A stretch of 10,514 nt of DNA from an uncultured Oscillospiraceae bacterium (GTDB taxonomy: Bacteria > Bacillota > Clostridia > Oscillospirales > Acutalibacteraceae), in contig CAUDRD010000037.1 of NCBI GenBank assembly GCA_958451705.1, positions 1-10,514 on the forward strand, in the 5' to 3' direction. Positions 5,345 through 10,514 of this stretch are shown one piece after another. The position numbers and the translations under genes were made by a program. Under the pieces are notes generated by a model, which saw only the letters and a program-made list of their open reading frames with translations, was not told the DNA's origin and did no database searches. Position 1 is the stretch's first letter. Each line of letters opens with the position of its first letter.

Positions 5345-6124
5345 ATGGATAAAATAGATTTAAAAGACAGTATTTACAATGAAATGCTTGCCGATATAGT
5401 TAATCTCAAATATAAGCCCGGCGAATTTGTAAAAGAGGTTGAACTGAGCGAGCGTTTTCACGTTTCAAGAACACCTATGCGTGAAGTTATAAAAAAACTT
5501 GCGGTAGAAGGGTACATAGACGTTCTGCCACGCCACGGCAATCGTATTTCCCTTATAAGCATAAGCTCAGTTAAGCAGATTCTCGAAATGAGGATAGTCC
5601 TTGAAAATCAGGTTATAGACGAGCTGAGAAGAAACATAACCGAAGAACAGCTTCAAAAACTTCGTGAGCATATAGAAAAACAGCAGGACCTTGTTGAAAG
5701 GGGAAACCTCGAAAGCTTCTGGCAGTCGGATAACGATTTTCATGAAATGCTTTTCGAGCTTGCCGGCAGAGAGTTCTGGTGGGACGTTATAAGAAGATAC
5801 GAGCCCCACTATATGCGCTTTAGAAAATTCGATTTACAGATAAACCGCAACGTAGATTTGCTTTTTGTCCATCATAAAAGGATAATCGAGATGATTTCCG
5901 ACACTGCCGACTGTGATATAAAAGGGCTGGTTCAGTCCCATATTTCAATAGGACTCGAAAGAATACCAGTTCTCCTTGAAAAATGTCCCCAGTATTTTAC
6001 CGATAAACCTTTTTCTTGTATACAAGAACGCAAAAATCTGCGTTCTTTTTTCTTATTCGTTGACATTTGTTATACAAGAATTATAATATGTAATAGAAAA
6101 AAACTGAGGGAGGTAAAAAAATGA
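5345..6124 (+). CDS. GntR-family (FadR/FCD) regulator of glucuronate genes, UxuR-like
   Basis: A 259-residue regulator. An N-terminal winged helix (about 1-72) contains ELSERFHVSRTPMREVIKKLAVEGYI and the wing RHGNRISL. The C-terminal helical FCD domain (about 78-215) has candidate metal/ligand residues Asp129, His133, His177 and His199, which usually sense a sugar acid. I chose ATG 5345 because AGGA (5334-5337) lies seven bases ahead; the in-frame GTG at 5330 has no ribosome binding site. Position next to uxuB and directly before uxuA points to control of hexuronate use. Residues ~222-259 (from PFSCIQERKN on) lie beyond the normal FCD end and are encoded by a palindromic operator, an intrinsic terminator and the uxuA promoter; the stop overlaps the uxuA start (ATGA). 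Either the frame really runs through these elements or a one-base change has removed an earlier stop: a TAA lies in another frame at 6004. Confidence 0.87.
   Translation: MDKIDLKDSIYNEMLADIVNLKYKPGEFVKEVELSERFHVSRTPMREVIKKLAVEGYIDVLPRHGNRISLISISSVKQILEMRIVLENQVIDELRRNITEEQLQKLREHIEKQQDLVERGNLESFWQSDNDFHEMLFELAGREFWWDVIRRYEPHYMRFRKFDLQINRNVDLLFVHHKRIIEMISDTADCDIKGLVQSHISIGLERIPVLLEKCPQYFTDKPFSCIQERKNLRSFFLFVDICYTRIIICNRKKLREVKK
6013..6028. promoter_or_regulatory. Perfect palindromic operator, probably for the GntR regulator
   Basis: TTCTTGTATACAAGAA is a perfect 16-bp palindrome. Its TTGTATACAA core is of the type bound by FadR-subfamily GntR dimers. It lies inside the 3' end of the regulator's own reading frame and about 32 bases upstream of the uxuA -35. 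The palindrome is seen directly; its link to this regulator is inferred. Confidence 0.7.
6024..6051 (+). terminator. Intrinsic terminator inside the regulator reading frame
   Basis: AAGAACGCA (6024-6032) pairs with TGCGTTCTT (6039-6047) across a six-base loop, and the U-run continues to 6051. It would end the regulator transcript before its in-frame stop codon at 6122-6124. It shares five bases with the palindromic operator. Confidence 0.75.
6060..6087 (+). promoter_or_regulatory. Consensus promoter of uxuA-uxaC
   Basis: TTGACA (6060-6065) and TATAAT (6082-6087) match the sigma-A consensus exactly, with a 16-base spacer. Start is expected near 6094, giving a short leader with a strong ribosome binding site GGGAGG (6108-6113) before ATG 6121. 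Such a strong promoter implies repression, consistent with the operator-like sites around it. Confidence 0.85.
6065..6080. promoter_or_regulatory. Second, imperfect operator in the uxuA promoter spacer
   Basis: This stretch matches the upstream 16-bp palindrome at 12 of 16 positions and contains an identical right half, TATACAAGAA (6071-6080). It lies between the -35 and -10, so bound repressor would block polymerase. Centres of the two sites are 52 bp apart, about five helical turns, so the two sites would face the same side of the DNA. Confidence 0.55.
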
Positions 6125-7164
6125 AAATTGTTTTCAGATGGTACGGAGAAAACGACAGCATTACCCTTGAAAAAATAAGACAGATACCTGTTGTAGAGGG
6201 CGTAGTAAGCGCAGTTTATGACGTTAAGGTAGGAGAGGTTTGGCCTGTTGAAACAATACAGCGTCTTGTAAACAAAAGTGAGGAAAACGGTTTAAGCTGC
6301 AAGGTTATAGAGAGTGTTCCCGTTCACGAAGAGATAAAGCTGGGCGGTAAGGACGCAGAAAAGTATATTGAGGCTTATAAGCAGAATATCAGAAACCTTG
6401 GCAAATGCGGTGTTGAGGTTATCTGCTATAACTTCATGCCCGTTTTTGACTGGACAAGAAGCGATTTAAAGAAGGTAGCCCCCGACGGATCAAATTCCCT
6501 TTCATACAGCCACAGTGAGGTTGTTGGCATCAATCCCATGACCGACGACGTATCTCTTCCCGGCTGGGACGAGAGCTATACAAAATCAGAGCTTCAGGAT
6601 CTTCTCAAGCGCTATGAGAGCGTTTCTCAGGAGGATTTATGGAAGAACCTTTCCGTATTCCTTAAAGAGATAATTCCAGTCGCTGAGGAGGCCGGAATCA
6701 AAATGGCTATTCATCCTGACGATCCGCCATGGGGAATTTTCGGTCTGCCCCGTATTATTACCAGCAAGGAAAATGTAAGACGTATGCTTGACATCGTTCC
6801 CAGCGAGTGTAACGGCCTTACCCTTTGCACAGGTTCTCTTGGCGCTTCGAGAAATAACAATATTGTTGATATTATTAAAGAGTGCAGCGGCAGAATGCCT
6901 TTTGTACATATCAGAAACGTTAAGAGAAGCGGCGAGTGTGACTTTACCGAAACTGCCCATCCTTCAAAGTGCGGCGACCTTGACGTTTATGAAATCGTGA
7001 AGGCTCTTTACGATACCGGCTTTGACGGCTATATCAGACCCGACCACGGCAGAATGATTTGGGGCGAAACCGGAAAGCCCGGCTACGGCCTTTATGACAG
7101 AGCTCTCGGAGCCTGCTACATCGGCGGAATAGTTGAAGCTGTAACAAAAAGCGCAAAGAAATAA
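6121..7164 (+). CDS. uxuA: Mannonate dehydratase
   Basis: A 347-residue TIM-barrel enzyme that dehydrates D-mannonate to 2-keto-3-deoxy-D-gluconate (EC 4.2.1.8), using a divalent metal. Hallmarks of the UxuA family are CYNFMPVFDWTRSDL near the first third, HPDDPPWGIFGLPRI (from His198), LCTGSLGA with Cys236, FVHIRNV with His263 and YIRPDHGR with Asp308. His198, Cys236, His263 and Asp308 correspond to the expected metal ligands. Length is normal for the Firmicute form. Translation starts at ATG 6121 behind GGGAGG, overlapping the regulator stop by ATGA. It is followed after 91 bases by uxaC on the same strand, almost certainly in the same transcript. Regulation is likely by the GntR protein through the palindromes at 6013 and 6065. 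Confidence 0.96.
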   Translation: MKIVFRWYGENDSITLEKIRQIPVVEGVVSAVYDVKVGEVWPVETIQRLVNKSEENGLSCKVIESVPVHEEIKLGGKDAEKYIEAYKQNIRNLGKCGVEVICYNFMPVFDWTRSDLKKVAPDGSNSLSYSHSEVVGINPMTDDVSLPGWDESYTKSELQDLLKRYESVSQEDLWKNLSVFLKEIIPVAEEAGIKMAIHPDDPPWGIFGLPRIITSKENVRRMLDIVPSECNGLTLCTGSLGASRNNNIVDIIKECSGRMPFVHIRNVKRSGECDFTETAHPSKCGDLDVYEIVKALYDTGFDGYIRPDHGRMIWGETGKPGYGLYDRALGACYIGGIVEAVTKSAKK

Positions 7165-7191
7165 CAGCGTAAAATAAACAGGAAAGGTAAC

Positions 7192-7241
7192 GATACCGTG
7201 CACAAAACAAGTCTTTCAACTCTTTTGTGCTGCTTAGTATC
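7192..7241 (+). other. Intercistronic hairpin between uxuA and uxaC
   Basis: GCACAAAA (7200-7207) pairs with TTTTGTGC (7223-7230), and GATAC (7192-7196) with GTATC (7237-7241), giving a two-part stem with an internal bulge. No U-run follows, so it is unlikely to be a plain terminator. It may stabilise or process the mRNA or tune uxaC translation. The uxaC ribosome binding site AAGGCG (7244-7249) begins three bases after the stem. Confidence 0.5.
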
Positions 7242-7255
7242 CTAAGGCGAACAAT

Positions 7256-8575
7256 ATGGATAAAAGATTTTTAAGAACCCATGAAGCACGGAAAATCTAT
7301 GATGAGATTAAGGATCTGCCTATTATAGATTATCACTGCCATTTAAATCCAAAAGACATTGCAGACGATTATGCCTATGAAAATATAGGTGAGCTTTGGC
7401 TCAGCCATGACCACTATAAATGGCGTGCCATGAGAATCTGCGGCGTTGACGAAAAGTATATAACCGGCGATTCTTCATGGAAGGAAAAGTTCATGAAGTA
7501 CGCTGAGATTATGCCGAAGCTTGCAGGCAATTCCCTTTATTACTGGAGTCACCTTGAGCTTGAAAAGCTTTTCGGCATCACTGAGCATATGAGTAAGGAC
7601 ACCGCCGAAAAGATTTGGAACCAGTGCGAAGAGCATAAGGATGAGCTTACCGCAAGACAGATAATAAAGCGTTTCCCCGTTAAGTTTGTGGCTACTACCG
7701 ATGATCCTGTTGACTCTCTCGAGTATCACGGGGAGTATGAGGGAATTCTCTTTACTCCTACTTTCAGACCCGACAAAGCCTTTGAGCTTGATGATGAGTA
7801 TTACAGCAAGCTTTCCGAGGTCAGCCAGATTGAAATAAAGGACGTAAACACCCTTATAGAGGCTCTGGAAAAGAGACTTGAGTTCTTCATTTCTCACTCA
7901 TGCAGAATTTCCGACCAGTGTTTTTCAGTTACTCCCATTCTCTCCGATTACGACAAAGCTCAGAGCATTTTTGAGAAGCGAAACGAGGGAGTTTCCGAAG
8001 AGGAGAGCCGAGAGTTTAAGGGCTATGTTTTCAGCAGACTTGCCGAAATCTACGCTAAAAACGGCATTATAATGCAGGTACACCTGAACGTTAAGAGAAA
8101 CATCAATAAAAAGATGTTTGAAACCATCGGCGTTGACAGCGGCTTCGATATTGCCGGAAGCGAGCTTTATCCCCACTGCCTTACCGATATTTTCAGCTTC
8201 CTCGATTACAGCGGAAACCTTCCCAAGACGGTTATCTATTCCCTCAACCCCTACGATGAGCGTATGCTCTGCCAGGTTGCCGGTTCTTTCAGAAACGTAA
8301 AGGTTGGCGCTCCCTGGTGGCATAACGATTGCTACAGCGGAATAAGGGGACATTTTGAAAATATATCCGAATACTTCGCTCTGGGCTGCGATTTGGGTAT
8401 GCTCACCGATTCGAGAAACCTTGCGGGCTATGTACGCTTCGATTTTTACAGAAGAATACTTGCCGATTATCTGGGAGAGCTGGTTTCTGAAGAAAAGCTC
8501 AGCCTTGACTGTGCCTACGATATAGCTAAGGGCATTGCCTACGGCAACGTTGTTGAGTTTTTAAATTTAAAATAA
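7256..8575 (+). CDS. uxaC: Glucuronate isomerase (uronate isomerase)
   Basis: A 439-residue amidohydrolase-fold enzyme converting D-glucuronate to D-fructuronate, and galacturonate to tagaturonate (EC 5.3.1.12). Family motifs are IIDYHCHLNPKDIADD with His27 and His29, the early GELWLSHDHYKWRAMRICG segment, FVATTDDPVDSLEYH, GAPWWHNDCYSGIRGHFE and GMLTDSRNLAGYVRFDFYRRIL near the C terminus. It is somewhat shorter than the ~470 residues of the E. coli and B. subtilis enzymes, but ends are intact and motifs are in order. ATG 7256 has AAGGCG six bases ahead. With uxuA upstream and uxuB divergent, it completes the three steps from glucuronate to 2-keto-3-deoxygluconate. A strong terminator follows. 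Confidence 0.96.
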   Translation: MDKRFLRTHEARKIYDEIKDLPIIDYHCHLNPKDIADDYAYENIGELWLSHDHYKWRAMRICGVDEKYITGDSSWKEKFMKYAEIMPKLAGNSLYYWSHLELEKLFGITEHMSKDTAEKIWNQCEEHKDELTARQIIKRFPVKFVATTDDPVDSLEYHGEYEGILFTPTFRPDKAFELDDEYYSKLSEVSQIEIKDVNTLIEALEKRLEFFISHSCRISDQCFSVTPILSDYDKAQSIFEKRNEGVSEEESREFKGYVFSRLAEIYAKNGIIMQVHLNVKRNINKKMFETIGVDSGFDIAGSELYPHCLTDIFSFLDYSGNLPKTVIYSLNPYDERMLCQVAGSFRNVKVGAPWWHNDCYSGIRGHFENISEYFALGCDLGMLTDSRNLAGYVRFDFYRRILADYLGELVSEEKLSLDCAYDIAKGIAYGNVVEFLNLK

Positions 8576-8607
8576 TCAATAAATATTATAGAAAAATACA
8601 CCTTCAT

Positions 8608-8646
8608 ATTCGCCGCAGAACACTTTTATTTTGCGGCGAATTTTTT
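8608..8646 (+). terminator. Intrinsic terminator of the uxuA-uxaC operon
   Basis: ATTCGCCGCA (8608-8617) pairs with TGCGGCGAAT (8632-8641), a ten-pair GC-rich stem. The run TTTTTT occupies 8641-8646, directly after the stem. Confidence 0.93.
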
Positions 8647-8703
8647 CTCTTTGGCCGAATATCTTGAAAGATCCTGTAAATCCAATGTGAACTATGTGTT
8701 AAC

Positions 8704-8732
8704 TTGACATTAACATTGTGTAATGTTAAAAT
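8704..8732 (+). promoter_or_regulatory. Strong extended -10 promoter of the nucleotidyltransferase-aminotransferase gene
   Basis: TTGACA (8704-8709) and TAAAAT (8727-8732) are spaced by exactly 17 bases, with a TG extension (8724-8725) one base before the -10. Start is expected near 8739, giving a leader of about 50 bases. Confidence 0.85.
8710..8729. promoter_or_regulatory. Perfect dyad operator in the promoter spacer
   Basis: TTAACATT (8710-8717) and AATGTTAA (8722-8729) are perfect inverted arms around GTGT. The dyad fills the spacer and enters the -10. A further half-site-like TGTTAAC lies at 8697-8703, just upstream of the -35. The size and placement fit a dimeric repressor such as a TetR or MarR protein; which one is unknown. 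Confidence 0.6.
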
Positions 8733-8787
8733 CTGTAGTATTAGCAGATGAAATTAACTTTTGAAAGTGAAAGGCAGTTGAAATTTA

Positions 8788-10514
8788 ATGCAGGCTGTTA
8801 TACTTGCAGCGGGAATGGGTAAGCGTTTAAAAGAGCTAACAAGCAACGCTACCAAATGCATGGTCGAGGTTAACGGAGTTACAATGATAAGCAGAGCTCT
8901 TAATCAGCTTGACCGTCTTAGTCTTAATAAAATCGTCATGGTAGTAGGCTATGAGGGAGAGAAGCTTAAGGACTATGTAAGAACTATCCCAATTAAAACT
9001 CCCGTGGAATTTATAGAAAACGATATTTATTACAAGACAAATAATATCTATTCCCTTTATCTTGCAAGGCAGGCCCTTCTTGAAGACGATACTCTTCTTT
9101 TGGAGTCAGACCTTATTTTTGAAGATTCAGTTCTCGATAAGATTGTAAACGACCCCTATCCGAGCCTTGCCCTTGTTGCAAAGTTTGAAAGCTGGATGGA
9201 CGGCACCGTTGTCACCCTTGACGACGAGGGAAATATTAAGAGTTTCCTTGGCAAAAAGGAATTTGTTTTTGAAGATATTAAATCCTATTATAAGACGGTT
9301 AATATATATAAGTTCAGCAAGAACTTTTCACGTTCCCACTATGTTCCATTTTTGGAGGCTTACTGCAAGGCATTAGGCCATAACGAGTATTACGAGCAGG
9401 TGCTTAAAGTTATAACACATCTTGAAAAGCCGGAAATCAAGGCTCTTTGCCTTGACGATGAGCTTTGGTATGAGATCGACGACGTACAGGATCTTGATAT
9501 TGCCGAATCCATCTTTGCCTCTGAGGACGAGAAGCTTGCGAAAATGCAGAAGAGATACGGCGGTTACTGGCGTTACCCCCATCTTGTTGATTTCTGCTAC
9601 CTTGTAAATCCCTTTTATCCCAGTCAAAAGCTTATTAATGAAATAAAGGCTAATTTTGAAACACTTCTGTGCGAGTACCCCTCCGGAATGTATGTAAACA
9701 GCCTTCTTGCCGCTAAGTATTACGGTTTGCGTCAAAATCAGGTATGTGTCGGAAACGGCGCCGCTGAGCTTATAAAATCCCTTATGGGCTTTATTGACGG
9801 AAAGCTGGGCATGGTTCTTCCTACCTTTGAAGAATATCCCAACCGTACGGGAAAGGATATCGTATTTCCATTCTATCCGAAGAGCAAGGACCTCAGATAC
9901 ACCGCCCAGGACCTTATGGATTTCTACGGCGATAAGGATATTTCCATTCTCACCGTTATAAATCCCGATAACCCCTCCGGTAACTTTATCCCCAGGGAGG
10001 ATGTTCTGAAGCTTGCAAAGTGGTGCCAGGAGAAAAAGATTACTCTTATAATCGACGAGTCATTCGTAGATTTTGCTGATACTCCTGATGAGAGCACGCT
10101 CCTTGACCTTGATACAATTCTAAGTTATCCGGAAATGATCGTTGTAAAGAGTATTTCCAAATCCTTCGGCGTTCCCGGACTTCGCCTTGGAATTATGGCA
10201 AGCGGAAACAAAGAGCTTATTAAAAATATTCAGCGGGATGTCTCCATTTGGAACATAAATTCCTTCGGTGAATTTTATCTTCAGATTTTTGAGAAATATA
10301 AATCGGATTATCAGAGCGCAATGAAAAAGTTTATTGAGGTAAGAAAGAATTTTGTAGCCGACCTGGAAAAGCTCGATAACCTGATTGTCTACCCCTCGGA
10401 GGCAAATTATCTTCTCTGCGAGCTTAAAGAGCCATATACGGCAACGAAGCTTACAAAGGATCTTCTCAATAAATATTCCCTCTTTATTAAAGACCTTACA
10501 ACAAAGAAGGGGCT
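8788..10514 (+). CDS. Bifunctional nucleotidyltransferase-PLP aminotransferase, LicC/PntC-like (3' truncated)
   Basis: The frame is open to the window end, with 575 residues visible. Residues 1-245 form a sugar/choline-type nucleotidyltransferase: VILAAGMGKRLKELTSNATKCMVEVNG, metal Asp108 in LLLESDLIF, and the LicC-like WYEIDDVQDLDIAE (227-240). From ~265 on is a fold-type I PLP aminotransferase of the HisC/CobD kind: VGNGAAELI (321-329), NPDNPSG (392-398), Asp423 in IIDES, Schiff-base Lys458 in SISKSFG and Arg466 in GLRLG. ATG 8788 is the only start after an in-frame TGA at 8779; its AAAGG motif is rather far (13 bases). Similar fusions (PntC, described from Treponema) make CMP-2-aminoethylphosphonate, and LicC makes CDP-choline. 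Activation of an amino-alcohol or aminophosphonate headgroup for surface polymers is therefore plausible. Neighbours that would decide are outside the window. Confidence 0.85.
   Translation, partial: MQAVILAAGMGKRLKELTSNATKCMVEVNGVTMISRALNQLDRLSLNKIVMVVGYEGEKLKDYVRTIPIKTPVEFIENDIYYKTNNIYSLYLARQALLEDDTLLLESDLIFEDSVLDKIVNDPYPSLALVAKFESWMDGTVVTLDDEGNIKSFLGKKEFVFEDIKSYYKTVNIYKFSKNFSRSHYVPFLEAYCKALGHNEYYEQVLKVITHLEKPEIKALCLDDELWYEIDDVQDLDIAESIFASEDEKLAKMQKRYGGYWRYPHLVDFCYLVNPFYPSQKLINEIKANFETLLCEYPSGMYVNSLLAAKYYGLRQNQVCVGNGAAELIKSLMGFIDGKLGMVLPTFEEYPNRTGKDIVFPFYPKSKDLRYTAQDLMDFYGDKDISILTVINPDNPSGNFIPREDVLKLAKWCQEKKITLIIDESFVDFADTPDESTLLDLDTILSYPEMIVVKSISKSFGVPGLRLGIMASGNKELIKNIQRDVSIWNINSFGEFYLQIFEKYKSDYQSAMKKFIEVRKNFVADLEKLDNLIVYPSEANYLLCELKEPYTATKLTKDLLNKYSLFIKDLTTKKG

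Noticed and set aside
7475..8353. Open frames of 140 and 142 codons on the - strand within uxaC
   Set aside because: They are antisense shadows of a clearly coding enzyme gene, with no ribosome binding site, promoter or recognisable domain.
9373..9735. 120-codon - strand frame inside the nucleotidyltransferase-aminotransferase gene
   Set aside because: It is antisense to conserved motifs and has no independent support.
1..10514. CRISPR array, insertion sequence, tRNA or prophage features
   Set aside because: No regularly spaced repeats, transposase or integrase motifs, or cloverleaf-like stretches were seen on reading both strands.

Overview
The window looks like a chromosomal segment from a low-to-moderate GC anaerobic Firmicute, most likely a gut clostridium of the Ruminococcaceae/Lachnospiraceae type. 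This rests on consensus sigma-A-like promoters, strong GGAGG-type ribosome binding sites, AT-rich spacers, tightly overlapping operons and a Firmicute-type short-chain dehydrogenase in the glucuronate pathway. No tRNA, rRNA, CRISPR array, insertion sequence or phage gene is visible. Both ends cut genes.

Region 1 (1-3148, + strand) is a tight operon with overlapping stops and starts. It holds the C-terminal end of an ABC exporter half, a complete second ABC exporter half of the CydC-like fused permease/ATPase type, a Cys-rich YgbA-like ('nitrous oxide-stimulated promoter') protein, and a DUF454 membrane protein fused to a Cys-rich heavy-metal-associated (HMA) domain. Region 2 (3149-3780) is a 5' leader with alternative inverted repeats followed by tspO, which ends at a bidirectional terminator. 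Exporter, YgbA-like protein, DUF454-HMA and TspO together suggest tetrapyrrole/metal/thiol or nitrosative-stress physiology, but that is inference.

Region 3 (3793-4227, - strand) is a monocistronic small helical protein of unknown function with its own near-consensus promoter.

Region 4 (4374-8646) is a D-glucuronate catabolism locus. uxaC isomerises glucuronate to fructuronate, the divergent SDR-type uxuB reduces fructuronate to mannonate, and uxuA dehydrates mannonate to 2-keto-3-deoxygluconate. A GntR/FCD regulator (UxuR-like) lies between uxuB and uxuA. A perfect 16-bp palindrome, an intrinsic terminator and the uxuA promoter, with a second operator-like site in its spacer, all lie inside the uninterrupted 3' end of the regulator reading frame. 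This resembles known non-stop-mRNA autoregulation arrangements. No KDG kinase, KDPG aldolase or hexuronate transporter is in the window.

Region 5 (8647-10514) starts with a near-consensus extended -10 promoter overlapped by a perfect dyad. It drives a large gene, cut by the window end, that fuses a LicC/PntC-like nucleotidyltransferase to a class I/II PLP aminotransferase. It probably makes a nucleotide-activated amino-alcohol or aminophosphonate for surface decoration; the substrate is not determined here.
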